Below are positions 25,860 through 35,207 of a stretch of 64,000 nt of DNA, piece by piece (within the stretch, counting starts at the first letter, position 1; each line of letters begins with the position of its first letter). The translations under genes were made by a program, and so were the position numbers. The DNA is from Bacillus sp. FJAT-18017 (GTDB lineage: Bacteria > Bacillota > Bacilli > Bacillales > Cytobacillaceae): contig NZ_CP012602.1 of assembly GCF_001278805.1 (NCBI RefSeq), forward strand, positions 5,088,501 to 5,152,500. Reading direction: 5' to 3'. The notes below the pieces were generated by a model. It did no database searches and was not told the origin of the DNA. It saw only the letters and a list, made by a program, of their open reading frames with translations.

Positions 25860-26205
25860 CTCCTTTTGTTAAGTTTTTATAGAACATGGTAAAAACACCA
25901 ATTGAATTGATGATGAACAGTGATGGAACTCCTTCAATTTATTACTATACTATTAATATAAAAAAATTAAAGAGAAGAAACGATATATTGACAAAATGCG
26001 ATATGGAAAGTGTAGTTAATTTTTCGTTTTATCTACTATATAGGTTAAGCTTTCCGGTAATTTCCGCTCCATAAAGGGAGGTTTTAAGAATCAATGGCGC
26101 AGGTCTCCTCTGGCTGTTCCAAAGCACTTCGTTTCCGGTTGTTCAAGGGTATCTTGTAGTAATTCGGGGAGCATAAATGGGGTTATTCTCGTCTGGGCAT
26201 TTTAT
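25860..26205. other. Noncoding gap upstream of potA
   Basis: The stretch between potA and the LLM oxidoreductase terminator is AT-rich and holds no supported gene. A plus-strand TTGACA at 25988-25993 has only a weak -10 and no gene behind it. I see no riboswitch or clear operator. Confidence 0.4.
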
Positions 26206-26238
26206 TGAAAAAGAGCCCTTCATCATCAAAGGACTCTT
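26206..26238 (-). terminator. Terminator of the LLM oxidoreductase gene
   Basis: AGAGTCCTT pairs with AAGGGCTCT on the minus strand (one mismatch) and is followed by TTTTTC. Confidence 0.7.
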
Positions 26239-26298
26239 CTCGTAAATTTTCTTTATTATATAGAACACATGCATTTTTTCTGTTTAATTTAGACCTGC

Positions 26299-27300
26299 TT
26301 ATCTTCCATCGACAACTTCTTTTAAGATTTCATAGGATCTGATTTGCTTACCTCTATCGTACATGTAGGTCACAGCCATTATCTCATCAACGTTGTACTT
26401 ATCCTGAAAACTTTGGAACTGACTACGGATGGTTTCTTTACCCCCCACAAACGAAACACTGGTCATCGACAAGGCCATTTCCTTCTCTTGTGGACTCCAG
26501 ATTGCCTCTATATCTTCAATAGGGGGCTGAAGCGGCGTTTGCGAACCCCGGACAACATTCAGGAAAAACTGCAGCAAAGTAGTTGACTCCCGCTCTGCCT
26601 CTTCATCACTTTCAGCTGCAATGACATTCAAACATACCATCATATACGGTTTGTCCAGATAAGCCGACGGCTGGAACCGATTTCGGTAAATTTGAATTGC
26701 TTCCGCCATATGGCGTGGCGCAAAATGGGATGCAAAAACGTAAGGAAGTCCCAGGCTTGCAGCCAGATAAGCGGAATCAGTCGATGATCCTAAAATGTAG
26801 ATTGGAATTTGGGTTCCGGCTCCTGGATAGGCCTTGACATAGCCTTGCTGTTCATCAGAGCCAAAATAATTAAGAAGGCTTTTCACATCCTCAGGAAATG
26901 TATAGACCGAGTCATGTTTTGATCGCCTCAATGCACTAGCTGTAAGCATATCAGTACCAGGCGCGCGGCCAAGTCCAAGGTCAAGTCGGTCTCCATAAAT
27001 CGTTGCCATTGTACCGAACTGCTCGGCAACAACTAATGGTGAATGGTTGGGCAACATAATTCCTCCAGAACCTAAACGGATTTTCTCCGTATGTTCAAGA
27101 GTATGATTAATTAAAATTGAAGTCGCAGAACTTACCAAATTCGGTGCGTTATGATGTTCAGCGATCCAGTACCGGGTATAGCCCATCTGTTCAGTCGCCT
27201 GTGCCAGTTCAACTACTGCATTTATAGCTTCCCTTGGGCCTTCTCCCTGGCGAATCGGAGCTAGGTTTAGGACAGAAACTGGTATATTTAAATTAGACAA
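26299..27300 (-). CDS. LLM-class flavin-dependent oxidoreductase (luciferase-like)
   Basis: This 333-residue TIM-barrel protein belongs to the bacterial luciferase-like monooxygenase family. It has [17 protein letters not shown] near residue 42, [20 protein letters not shown] near 97 and [13 protein letters not shown] near 125, all typical of the group of small, single-component members related to Bacillus YwcH. It would use FMNH2 and oxygen on an unknown substrate. The start is TTG with AAGGAG 8 bases upstream. It is monocistronic and divergent from the UDG-like gene. Confidence 0.85.
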   Translation of the reverse strand: MSNLNIPVSVLNLAPIRQGEGPREAINAVVELAQATEQMGYTRYWIAEHHNAPNLVSSATSILINHTLEHTEKIRLGSGGIMLPNHSPLVVAEQFGTMATIYGDRLDLGLGRAPGTDMLTASALRRSKHDSVYTFPEDVKSLLNYFGSDEQQGYVKAYPGAGTQIPIYILGSSTDSAYLAASLGLPYVFASHFAPRHMAEAIQIYRNRFQPSAYLDKPYMMVCLNVIAAESDEEAERESTTLLQFFLNVVRGSQTPLQPPIEDIEAIWSPQEKEMALSMTSVSFVGGKETIRSQFQSFQDKYNVDEIMAVTYMYDRGKQIRSYEILKEVVDGR

Positions 27301-27471
27301 GAGATTTTCTCCTTTCGATAAGAAGGTTCGCCTTTATTGTAACCAATCTTTCTCTGAAACCCGATTAATCTGCCTGTTTAACTAATCATCTTTTTATTAA
27401 GTGTTTAGTTATAAAAAGCTTTAGGCTAAGGGGCATGATAAAAATGAGAATGAATTAGGAGGGTTAAGTAT

Positions 27472-28062
27472 TTGCAAAATTTTTGTATCTCATTGTGGCC
27501 AGAGGAACCAACACCTGAACATTTAAAGGATTGTGATGAGTGCGGGCTCATTAAGCATGGTACGCGAATGGTTTGGGGTGAAGGGAATCCAAATGCTCCA
27601 ATCATGATTCTATTGGACAACCCTGGATCTCGCGAGGATAGGGAAAACAAGCCTTTTGTCTGTGGGACAAGGCAAACATTACAGCAAGCTGTATATGAGG
27701 TCGGAATAAATGCCGGCGACGTTTATGTAACCTATATTTTAAAAAGAAGACCTGTAAAGAAGTATGATAAAGAAGCAACTAGAGAAATTTGCGTAAAACA
27801 CCTGAAGGAGCAGATATTGTCGAAGCAGCCTGAATTTATCATTTGTCTGGGCAACATAGCGGTCCAATCCTTTTTCCATAGCCAGGAAGTTGATGTGAAA
27901 TCATTGCGTGGGAAAGTACATACTATTGATGGGTTCAGAACAGTTGTCGCCTACCACCCTCTGGCAGTAAGGCGCCGCCCTAATCTCTGGCCGCTCTTTT
28001 TAGAGGATTGGAAGCTTTTAGCCAAACATTATCTTCATGATTCACCCTCGCACAATAGTTGA
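27472..28062 (+). CDS. Uracil-DNA glycosylase superfamily protein (family-4-like)
   Basis: The 196-residue protein has the superfamily layout: a CxxC at C21-C24, motif 1 GEGNPNAPIMILLDNPG, the PFVCGTRQ region, the FIICLGNIA strand and the final motif VAYHPLAVRRRP. Family-4 enzymes bind a 4Fe-4S cluster through four cysteines. Here the KCRPP cysteine is arginine (LKRRPV) while the following EIC cysteine is kept, so at most three usual ligands remain. It may remove damaged bases or have another DNA role. The start is TTG with GGAGG 9 bases upstream. It is a single gene with its own terminator. Confidence 0.75.
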   Translation: MQNFCISLWPEEPTPEHLKDCDECGLIKHGTRMVWGEGNPNAPIMILLDNPGSREDRENKPFVCGTRQTLQQAVYEVGINAGDVYVTYILKRRPVKKYDKEATREICVKHLKEQILSKQPEFIICLGNIAVQSFFHSQEVDVKSLRGKVHTIDGFRTVVAYHPLAVRRRPNLWPLFLEDWKLLAKHYLHDSPSHNS

Positions 28063-28077
28063 CAATCCGGATCACCG

Positions 28078-28108
28078 AAAAAGGAGAGCACGGATGCTCT
28101 CCTTTGTT
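28078..28108 (+). terminator. Terminator of the UDG-like gene
   Basis: A perfect 11-bp stem AAAGGAGAGCA/TGCTCTCCTTT with the loop CGGA is followed by GTTGT. Confidence 0.75.
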
Positions 28109-28115
28109 GTAAAAG

Positions 28116-28313
28116 CTATATATATTGCTCATAAATACGAACCAATTGATTTGTACACTTCCTGTTATCATAAATCTTCCGCATAACGAAGGATTCTTTA
28201 GCTGATCTAGTTAACTCGTTTTCATTCTTTAAGACGTTTACAATTTCTCTCGTTAGCGCAGCATCACTCAGCTTTCGAAACGCATTGCACATCATGATTA
28301 AATCATAATTCTC
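28116..28313 (-). pseudogene. C-terminal relic of a glycosyltransferase
   Basis: In the 390-base gap before dus, a minus frame of 65 codons without a proper start reads ENYDLIMMCNAFRKLSDAAL, then REIVNVLKNENELTRSAKES and RIYEQYI, ending at TAG (28116-28118). The pattern (segment switch, LSD, a helix with V-x-N-x-x-x-L-x-x-x-A, and a final YE) fits the C-terminal helix of GT4 glycosyltransferases. The upstream bases continue in another frame, so the gene is truncated and frameshifted. Confidence 0.5.
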
Positions 28314-28453
28314 CTTTGTTGCAAAAATTGGCTGGAATGAGTACGGTTCAAACCGCCTTCACACCAGCCAACTACTGCTAGGTATAAAATCTAACTTTTG
28401 GAGAGCACATCAGACTTAGGAGCTGCTTAGCTTTTAGCTGAAATAGGGCACTT

Positions 28454-29437
28454 CTACTGTTCTCCCATTATTTCGGAATTCTTTGCTTCAAAGTTATCAA
28501 GCAATGCCCGCACTTCATCTGTTGACTCGGTGTTCATTAATTGATTTCTTAATTCACTCGCCCCTCGAAATCCTTTGACATATATCTTAAAAAAGCGATG
28601 AAGAGCCTTAAATGAACGCAGTTGTAATTCTGAATATTCCTCATGGAGATTCAGATGCAGCCTTAAGAGATCAAGTAATTCCTTACTGCTATGATCTTTC
28701 GGCTCCCTTTCAAAGGCAAATGGATTTTTAAAAATACCGCGTCCAATCATAACCCCATCAACACCATATTGATGAGCCAGCTTCAAGCCAGTCTGACGGT
28801 CAAGAATATCTCCATTAATCGTCAAAAGTGTATCTGGTGCCACTTGGTCACGAAGTTTCTTAATCTCCGGAATCAGCTCCCAATGGGCATCTACTTGACT
28901 CATTTCCTTTCTTGTACGCAGATGAATGGAAAGATTGGCAATGTCTTGTTTCAATATGTGTGTAAGCCAGTCGCGCCATTCGTCCACATTCGTGTAGCCA
29001 AGCCTTGTCTTAACACTTACAGGCAATCCACCGGCTTTCGCTGCCTGTATTAAATCTGCAGCCACTTCCGGACGAAGGATGAGGCCGCTTCCCTTCCCAT
29101 GCTGTGCGACATTGGGTACAGGGCAGCCCATATTGATATCGATACCCTTAAACCCAAGTTCCGCCATCCCAATACTCATTTTCCGAAAGTTTTCAGGCTT
29201 ATCCCCCCATATATGGGCTACAATGGGCTGTTCATCCTCTGTAAAAGTCAAACGCCCACGCACACTGCGAATTCCCTCGGGGTGACAATAACTCTCACTG
29301 TTTGTAAACTCAGTGAAAAACACATCCGGTCGGGCTGCCGCGCTTACTACATGGCGAAAAACAACATCCGTCACATCTTCCATTGGTGCTAGTATAAAAA
29401 AAGGCCGTGGTAAATCACGCCAAAAATTATCTTTCAT
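28454..29437 (-). CDS. dus: tRNA-dihydrouridine synthase
   Basis: This protein of about 327 residues reduces specific uridines in the tRNA D-loop using FMN. It has the N-terminal [11 protein letters not shown], the catalytic loop [20 protein letters not shown] with its Cys, the FMN-phosphate region [13 protein letters not shown], and a C-terminal helical tRNA-binding domain from about residue 240. The ATG at 29437 fits the family N-terminus ([13 protein letters not shown]). A TTG four codons upstream lies very close to AAAGGA, so the start is uncertain. Bacilli often have two or three Dus genes and I cannot tell which this is. Confidence 0.88.
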   Translation of the reverse strand: MKDNFWRDLPRPFFILAPMEDVTDVVFRHVVSAAARPDVFFTEFTNSESYCHPEGIRSVRGRLTFTEDEQPIVAHIWGDKPENFRKMSIGMAELGFKGIDINMGCPVPNVAQHGKGSGLILRPEVAADLIQAAKAGGLPVSVKTRLGYTNVDEWRDWLTHILKQDIANLSIHLRTRKEMSQVDAHWELIPEIKKLRDQVAPDTLLTINGDILDRQTGLKLAHQYGVDGVMIGRGIFKNPFAFEREPKDHSSKELLDLLRLHLNLHEEYSELQLRSFKALHRFFKIYVKGFRGASELRNQLMNTESTDEVRALLDNFEAKNSEIMGEQ

Positions 29438-29680
29438 ATTGCCATTCAAATCCTTTCATTACGGGATTCCAGCCAACCCTTTTATCCCAAAATTAAAAAG
29501 CAAAATGTCTCTGCTTATTTTACACTAATACCATCTTGGGCACTTGTTATCAACTGGTTGGAAAGGTTTATTTAATTTCACAAAACCCCTGCAACCATTG
29601 CATCTTCCGCTAAAAAGCACTGATAAAAAATATGAGTTGTTCTGAACCCCGCTACATGTTCAAGCTAATAAAGTCCAAAC

Positions 29681-29715
29681 CTCAAAAAACAAACAGAAAC
29701 CATATACGGTTTCTG
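29681..29715 (-). terminator. Terminator of the stress-protein gene
   Basis: CAGAAACC/GGTTTCTG with a 6-nt loop is followed on the minus strand by TTTGTTTTTTGAGG. The rest of the gap between dus and this gene (29450-29846) shows nothing else. Confidence 0.7.
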
Positions 29716-29846
29716 CTTAATTTAACACTATTTTTACGACTGATTCAACATGTGTAAACTGTTGTTGACAACGCCTAGAGATGCTGCTGGGTTTATTCCT
29801 TAATAAAGAAGCACTTTAAATGGATGATAAAAAATGAGCATTACTA

Positions 29847-30335
29847 TTATTTATTTAATTCAATCGTTTCATTAATATCAGCCGATTTAGAATTTTTCCC
29901 TGTCATTTGTTTATACATAAAGGCGATTTTCTTCGTAAAATTACCGGTCTCCCAGTATTCCGCTGCTTCCGCTTTTATCTTTATCAAGACCACGTTAGGA
30001 TCGTCATAAGAAGTTTGCATAATTTTCTCGTATGCTTTGCTCCACAGTTCTTTTTTCTTGTCTAAATCCTCAACGATTTCTGCTTTTCCCCGGACGGAAA
30101 CATACGATTTACCTGCATATGCTACATTCACATCCTGATCATCTAAAATTTCTTCATATTTATTAGTCTCTTTTTTAGTAAAAAACCATAAATCACCATC
30201 AAACTCTACCTCTTGCGTTTTCATAGGTCGAGAAACAAGACCTTCATCAGTTACGGTAGTCAGCATGGCCGTATCCACATCTTTAATTAACTCTCTTAAA
30301 GTTTCCATTTCTTCTTGTTTTATTATGTTAGACAT
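29847..30335 (-). CDS. Pyridoxamine 5'-phosphate oxidase-like protein (general stress protein 26 family)
   Basis: This 162-residue split-barrel flavin-binding protein is of the GSP26/YdaG type. Characteristic segments are AMLTTVTDEGLVSRPMKTQ, LWFFTKKETNK and VNVAYAGKSYVSVRGKAEIV. Members are usually SigB-dependent stress proteins with FMN or F420-like binding and no settled reaction. The start has a strong AAAGGAGG. I could not find a convincing SigB promoter; GGGTAG at about 30370-30375 has no matching -35. Confidence 0.82.
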   Translation of the reverse strand: MSNIIKQEEMETLRELIKDVDTAMLTTVTDEGLVSRPMKTQEVEFDGDLWFFTKKETNKYEEILDDQDVNVAYAGKSYVSVRGKAEIVEDLDKKKELWSKAYEKIMQTSYDDPNVVLIKIKAEAAEYWETGNFTKKIAFMYKQMTGKNSKSADINETIELNK

Positions 30336-30577
30336 TTCCTATACCTCCTTTACTATTTTTCAGAGGTATACTACCCTTCACACCAAATTTTATTCAGGTA
30401 CGGGGGTTTACTTTCTAACTAGTTCAAACCAAACTACCCCAACGGATAGATGGGGTAACCTTTTATGGTAGATTACTCAAACCTAAAAATTTATATAGAA
30501 TTATGAAGAATAATAGCAAAACGAAGAGAATCTATCCGGCAGAAATAATAAGAGGGGCTAGTTCGATGATTATTAAT

Positions 30578-30612
30578 TAAAGGCAACAACCATAATGGTT
30601 AGTTGCCTTTTT
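30578..30612. terminator. Orphan terminator hairpin
   Basis: AAAGGCAAC pairs with GTTGCCTTT, with an inner AACC/GGTT stem, and has T-runs suitable for either strand. The gap 30336-30742 contains no gene I can support, so the hairpin either ends the gene of the stress protein's neighbourhood or is a leftover. Confidence 0.5.
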
Positions 30613-30742
30613 AAAAACTATTCTCGCGATCTCAACCAGTACCGAGTATATGTTGGGGACACAATAAAATGTGCTGGAAGTATCTTATATTTAAGTTTAT
30701 TATCCGTTAGTCCCCGTCATTCTTACTATCAACGGGTAATCT

Positions 30743-31597
30743 TTAAATACGCATTAATGCGCCATTAGGCTTAGGTAAATCTTGGTCCATTATCTGATTC
30801 ATTTTACAGAAATGCTCAAAAAACTGCTGTGCCAACTCTCGTTCTGTTGGGTCACTTTTCAGTGAAACTATATCAAGCAAAATTTGAGCCATCCATAAAT
30901 TTTCAAAATAACGGTATTTACCTGTATTCCATGTCATTTTGTTCGGATATTTTTCATTCACATAATATTTCCAGAAATGCATCTGATCCGATTCTTGTTC
31001 TGTAAGTTGGAGTCTGTACGTTGAATGCGCAGGAATATATCCATCTTCACTAAGCTTACCGATAAAATCTTCATTCACCATATAGACACCCAAGATACGC
31101 CTGTCTTTTTCAGGCATGCCGGCATCTACTGCCGTTAACAGGACAGCGCTATTTTGGTGCAAGCGGATCGGTTTGTTGGGTTTTCCCTGGTTATTGCCAC
31201 TTTTTATTACGCCTGAAAAAACCTTCCACTCTGAAAAAGAACTATTCTCTTCTTCTGCGTCACACCAAAAAACCATTTGTGATTCGGGATGAAGTTTATG
31301 ATTTTTCATAAGTTTTTCATGTTCTAAGCGAAGTTCAAGGTTTTTTTGTTGCAGTTTTTTTTCCTCTTCCTTCTTCCATTCTTCTTCCTGTCGTTCGGCT
31401 TCCCTTTTTTGTATAATTTTTTCAAGTGAATTAGCAACCATTTTATCATGCAGTTTTAAGTGCTTTCCAAATACATCGGGGTAAACAAACTTTTTATTTT
31501 CCGATGCGAAATTAATTTCGATAACAGAATCGTTATGTTTTACTATACTACCCATGCCAAATCGCTTGTGTGTAACTTTCTTATTGATTAGATTCAA
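30743..31597 (-). CDS. Unknown protein with N-terminal Tudor-like domain and coiled coil
   Basis: I do not recognise a named family for this 284-residue protein. Residues 1-50 (KKVTHKRFGMGSIVKHNDSV) resemble the small Tudor-like fold seen at the C-terminus of PcrA (here [20 protein letters not shown]), a domain that in PcrA touches RNA polymerase. Residues about 55-95 are a charged coiled coil (REAERQEEEWKKEEEKKLQQ). The C-terminal 180 residues look globular, with WKVFSGVIKSGNNQGKPNKP and the basic, aromatic WKYYVNEKYPNKMTW. It is cytosolic by composition and stands alone. Confidence 0.6.
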   Translation of the reverse strand: MNLINKKVTHKRFGMGSIVKHNDSVIEINFASENKKFVYPDVFGKHLKLHDKMVANSLEKIIQKREAERQEEEWKKEEEKKLQQKNLELRLEHEKLMKNHKLHPESQMVFWCDAEEENSSFSEWKVFSGVIKSGNNQGKPNKPIRLHQNSAVLLTAVDAGMPEKDRRILGVYMVNEDFIGKLSEDGYIPAHSTYRLQLTEQESDQMHFWKYYVNEKYPNKMTWNTGKYRYFENLWMAQILLDIVSLKSDPTERELAQQFFEHFCKMNQIMDQDLPKPNGALMRI

Positions 31598-31841
31598 TAT
31601 TCTAGTCCTCCTTGTAGAATAAAAACTCGATTACTTTTAAATAGTAAATTGATAATTTTATTCGACTCAATTCCTTTAAAGCTCACACAACTGTTTGATT
31701 TTTTCTTCGGTTTACAAAAATATATTAAAAAAACGCATCCATAATTCTTTCTGCAAAAAATACAGCGGAATTCGGAATACGATTAAAAAAACAATTGTAA
31801 GACTATTGTAACATTTTTCCGAAAAAATTGCAAACTCCTTA

Positions 31842-31871
31842 TTGACAATACATTTTATTGTGAGGTAAAAT
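31842..31871 (+). promoter_or_regulatory. Promoter-like sequence without a gene
   Basis: TTGACA (31842-31847) and TAAAAT (31866-31871) with an 18-base spacer face a region with no ORF. Confidence 0.4.
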
Positions 31872-31905
31872 GAAGTTTTTTATTCTCTTACTCACTTGAA
31901 ATAAA

Positions 31906-31929
31906 CGCATTCAAAATTTCTTGAATGCG
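31906..31929. other. Perfect hairpin in the 31598-32049 gap
   Basis: CGCATTCAA/TTGAATGCG forms a perfect 9-bp stem with a 6-nt loop about 30 bases behind the promoter-like sequence. On the minus strand it is followed by TTTATTTC. It could end a short plus RNA poorly or a minus transcript well. No other feature was seen in this gap apart from the duplication at 31939. Confidence 0.4.
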
Positions 31930-31938
31930 CCTATAAAA

Positions 31939-31968
31939 AATTATTGACTGCCGAATTATTGACTGCCG
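31939..31968. repeat. 15-bp tandem duplication
   Basis: AATTATTGACTGCCG is repeated head to tail without change, except that the first two bases of copy 1 are shared with an A-run. Confidence 0.7.
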
Positions 31969-32049
31969 GTGACAAGTGGCACATGTACGTGTAGTGAAAA
32001 TGAAATAAATACTTGAAACCTCAGTAAATTTTCTTAGCGGGTCTGGAAA

Positions 32050-32082
32050 CTATAAAAGCGTTCCCAACTTGAAGGAACGCTT
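32050..32082 (-). terminator. Terminator of rlmD
   Basis: AAGCGTTCC (32056-32064) pairs with GGAACGCTT (32074-32082) and is followed on the minus strand by TTTATAG. Confidence 0.75.
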
Positions 32083-32125
32083 CGGCTAACTATTCCCAGT
32101 CGTTATAAGGAACGTGGCTCAATCA

Positions 32126-33493
32126 CTATAAAGTAATTTTCGCCACACACTCAACATGTGTCGTCTGCGGAAACATATCGACAGGCTGGACTTCGATGGT
32201 CTTATAGCCGCCATCCTCAAGTATCCGTAAGTCTCTTGCCAGTGTCCCCGGGTTACAGGACACATAAACTACCTTTTTTGGCTTCATTTCTATAATAGTC
32301 CGCAGCAATGCCTCGTCGCAGCCCTTCCTCGGCGGATCGACAACGAGCACGTCCGCTTCATTACCCGCTTTGTACCATCGTGGGATTACTTCCTCGGCTG
32401 GCCCTGCTTCGAACTCCGCATTGGTTATTCCATTCAATTCGGCATTCCTCTTCGCGTCTTCAATCGCCTGTGGAACAACCTCAACACCAAAGACACTTCC
32501 CGCCTTTTGTGCGAGGAACAATGAAATCGTACCAATTCCACAGTAGGCATCAATTACAGTTTCACCGCCATTTAATCCTGCAAACTCAAGCGCTTTTTCA
32601 TATAGTACTTTTGTCTGAACAGGGTTAACCTGGTAAAACGACAATGCTGATATGGCGAACTTCACTTCACCAATATAGTCGTAAATGAACTCATTGCCCC
32701 AAATCACCGTTGTTTTCGGGCCCATTATCACATTCGTCCGCATTGAATTAACATTATGGATAATCGACTTTACCTTTGGCAGTTTAGCGATGATTTCCTC
32801 AACTAGCCTATTTTTATGGGGAAGCTCCGCTGTCCTCGTTATCAGTACAATCATGAGTTCACCGGTTTGCTTGCCGTACCGGGCCATTATATGGCGTAAA
32901 TCCCCTTTATGGGTTTGCTCATCATAGGCTCTGATTCCAAACCTCCCACATATTTCCTTCGCGGTATTAATTGCTTCATTCACCTCAGGAAGCTGAATCA
33001 AGCTTTCATTTGTATCAACAATTTCATGGCTTCTTGGCTTGAAGAATCCTGCAATCAGTTTGCCATCCTTCTCGCCAACAGGAACTTGAGCCTTATTCCG
33101 ATAATGCCATGGCTCATTCATGCCAAGCACGGGATGGACCACAACATCCTCAAGCTTGCCAATCCTCATTAAAACTTGCCTGACTTGCTTTTCCTTGTAT
33201 TTCAGCTGGCCTTCATAAGACATATGTTCAAGCTGGCAGCCGCCATATTTATGTTCATCACCAGGCATAATTTCAACTCTGTACGGGCTTTTTTCACGGA
33301 GCTCAATCAGCTTTCCAATTGCATAGCTCTTCTGGGTTTTAATGATTCTAACATTTGCTGTTTCCCCAGGAAGTGCTCCGGCTACAAATACCGGAAAACC
33401 GTCCACTTTGGCGACACCTGCACCATCATGGGTTAAATCCTCAAACCGCACATCTATATGTTCATTCTTTTTAACAGGGATTTGTTTATTCAT
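32126..33493 (-). CDS. rlmD: 23S rRNA (uracil-C5)-methyltransferase RlmD/RlmCD type
   Basis: This protein of about 455 residues methylates uracil C5 in 23S rRNA; in Bacillus one enzyme (YefA) modifies both U747 and U1939. It has an N-terminal TRAM RNA-binding domain (about 5-62), the SAM site [14 protein letters not shown], the substrate motif DPPRKGC and the nucleophilic Cys in [12 protein letters not shown]. The Fe-S cysteines of E. coli RlmD are not all present. The ATG at 33493 has GAGGG 7 bases upstream and is preferred over a start 13 codons earlier. B. subtilis also has this gene near dagK (yerQ). Confidence 0.92.
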   Translation of the reverse strand: MNKQIPVKKNEHIDVRFEDLTHDGAGVAKVDGFPVFVAGALPGETANVRIIKTQKSYAIGKLIELREKSPYRVEIMPGDEHKYGGCQLEHMSYEGQLKYKEKQVRQVLMRIGKLEDVVVHPVLGMNEPWHYRNKAQVPVGEKDGKLIAGFFKPRSHEIVDTNESLIQLPEVNEAINTAKEICGRFGIRAYDEQTHKGDLRHIMARYGKQTGELMIVLITRTAELPHKNRLVEEIIAKLPKVKSIIHNVNSMRTNVIMGPKTTVIWGNEFIYDYIGEVKFAISALSFYQVNPVQTKVLYEKALEFAGLNGGETVIDAYCGIGTISLFLAQKAGSVFGVEVVPQAIEDAKRNAELNGITNAEFEAGPAEEVIPRWYKAGNEADVLVVDPPRKGCDEALLRTIIEMKPKKVVYVSCNPGTLARDLRILEDGGYKTIEVQPVDMFPQTTHVECVAKITL

Positions 33494-33549
33494 GCCAACG
33501 CCCTCACTATTTTGATAAAAGAATTTTACCATAACCGGAGGGGGAATGC

Positions 33550-33577
33550 GAAAAGCCTTGTATCATCAACAAGGCTT
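33550..33577 (-). terminator. Hairpin downstream of the 33604-34224 gene
   Basis: AAGCCTTG (33553-33560) pairs with CAAGGCTT (33570-33577) and is followed on the minus strand by TTC only, so termination may be weak. Confidence 0.5.
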
Positions 33578-33603
33578 CTTCTGGTTATATTTGGGATAGT
33601 ACT

Positions 33604-34224
33604 CTAATCTTTGCTAATTACGATCGGAAAATGAGGCTCCAGCTTTTCATTAGCAAACTTTAACAGCCCTCTCACCTGGACGAATAAGTATATGATAAAT
33701 ATTATTATCGGAATGATGATAAAAAGGCCTCCCCCTCCTATATCCACCGTTGTATGATTTTCAACTAAAATGATTGTTACCGCGGAGATACCAGTCAGAA
33801 CAACCTGGAAAATGCAATAAAGATTGAACACCTTATCAGCTTTTTCAGCAAGATCTGTTTCCTCGACCTTTAGCGCCTCTTCCTTAATCCCTCTCGTAAG
33901 CTTATAGAAAAAGTAAAGTGATAAGGATACCATAGTCAGAAGCAAAATTACCGAGAAAAATCTTCCGAAAACCGATGGACCGATGACCGTTCCACTCATC
34001 ACCGAAGAATTTTTTAAAAATAAATCCAAGAGCCCAAGGGTTAACAGCAGAATGCTCGCTTTCTTTATAACTGAAAAATGAGCGTTGCCTATCCTTCCCG
34101 CTACTTCATTCGCTCCCCAAACCAATAATGCGTATCCAACAATATCAGGAAAAATATTCAATGGCCCCACATTAAAATTAAAAAACAAAAAGAAATACCC
34201 AGCGATCAAGATTCCGAACCCCAT
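33604..34224 (-). CDS. Unknown membrane protein
   Basis: This 206-residue protein has about six hydrophobic segments, starting with MGFGILIAGYFFLFFNFNVG. The middle loop (residues about 113-135, KEEALKVEETDLAEKADKVF) is charged and probably cytosolic. The FPDIVGYALLVWGANEV segment resembles a motif in several unnamed bacillar membrane proteins. I cannot assign a function. It is divergent from the gene at 34309 and upstream of rlmD on the same strand. Confidence 0.65.
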   Translation of the reverse strand: MGFGILIAGYFFLFFNFNVGPLNIFPDIVGYALLVWGANEVAGRIGNAHFSVIKKASILLLTLGLLDLFLKNSSVMSGTVIGPSVFGRFFSVILLLTMVSLSLYFFYKLTRGIKEEALKVEETDLAEKADKVFNLYCIFQVVLTGISAVTIILVENHTTVDIGGGGLFIIIPIIIFIIYLFVQVRGLLKFANEKLEPHFPIVISKD

Positions 34225-34308
34225 TGATTTCCCCCTAACGTAAATTCAGGATGTAATGTATAATATTGGTATTATTATACTATCTTTCGCAAGGAAGCAG
34301 GGGCGTTA

Positions 34309-35145
34309 TTGAAAATTAATTTTAGCTTTCTCCGCATTGCTGGTTCCCTTACAATCTTTCTATTTTCTTATGCTGGAATCACATACCTCGACCAAATTTC
34401 TCATAGCGTGGTTGTTACGGATTATAGCAAGCTTACAAAACCAGGAAGTGTTTCTAAGAGCGATTTCCGGCACCTAAAGCAGCTTGGTTTTTCCGATATG
34501 TCCATTACCCATTTGAATGAGGGGGAAATAGAAAACTTAAAAGGTGTAAACGGAAAAGTTGTTGCGGAAAATGATATTTATCGGGAATTAAACGGTGATG
34601 GTGAAACACGCTTTACAAAAGAAGAGTATGAGCAACGCCTAAAGTATTATTCTGGCTCGGTTTTACCCAAATTCAAGACGCTCCAACAAATTCATTTGAA
34701 ACTGATTGACGAGGGCAACCATAGATATCTCGCTATAACTGAACACCACTTTGATTTTAATCCGATGTCCGGAAAACCATTGGTAATCGAACTGCAATTA
34801 AATTCCCACTATACACTCCTAGAGCATATGGCAAGGCAAATCGCCTGGACCGTTCCAAGCTTCAATTATGATAAAATTAAGTCCAGTACTGCTGCCGTCC
34901 AAGCCGGGGACCCACCAAATGCAAATGAAGATTATCCCTTTTTTGACAATAGTTCAGCTTCCTCTTTATTTTATACCGTCCCATGGAAACAGGCTGGGCT
35001 GCTTCACGAAACAGTTGGGCTGTACTTTTTTACAGTCACCCGTTTTGAAGTGCCAGAGGACTGGCTGGTTGTCGATATGTATGTGCAGGGCCAAAACCCC
35101 CATCTGTCAGATGTAGTGCAATATGACTTGCAATCGGCTCAATAA
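34309..35145 (+). CDS. Unknown exported or membrane-anchored protein
   Basis: The 278-residue protein begins with a basic N-terminus and one hydrophobic segment (residues about 8-27, FLRIAGSLTIFLFSYAGITYL), consistent with a signal anchor. It continues as a soluble domain rich in charged and aromatic residues. No cysteine and no lipobox are present. I do not recognise the family. The start is TTG, with AGGGG about 5 bases upstream. It has its own bidirectional terminator and faces pncB. Confidence 0.6.
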   Translation: MKINFSFLRIAGSLTIFLFSYAGITYLDQISHSVVVTDYSKLTKPGSVSKSDFRHLKQLGFSDMSITHLNEGEIENLKGVNGKVVAENDIYRELNGDGETRFTKEEYEQRLKYYSGSVLPKFKTLQQIHLKLIDEGNHRYLAITEHHFDFNPMSGKPLVIELQLNSHYTLLEHMARQIAWTVPSFNYDKIKSSTAAVQAGDPPNANEDYPFFDNSSASSLFYTVPWKQAGLLHETVGLYFFTVTRFEVPEDWLVVDMYVQGQNPHLSDVVQYDLQSAQ

Positions 35146-35146
35146 T

Positions 35147-35184
35147 AACAAGCCCCGGGAAGTATTTCTCCGGGGCTTGTTTGT
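35147..35184. terminator. Bidirectional terminator
   Basis: A 12-bp stem AACAAGCCCCGG/CCGGGGCTTGTT is followed by TGT on the plus strand and by TTATTG on the minus strand. It separates the convergent unknown gene and pncB. Confidence 0.8.
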
Positions 35185-35207
35185 GGTAACAATGGAATAC
35201 CATCAAT

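Noticed and set aside
25886..26074. 62-codon plus frame upstream of potA
   Set aside because: AT-rich, no binding site and no family; judged chance.
30360..30420. SigB promoter for the stress-protein gene
   Set aside because: A GGGTAG is present on the minus strand but no GTTT-type -35 lies at the right distance.
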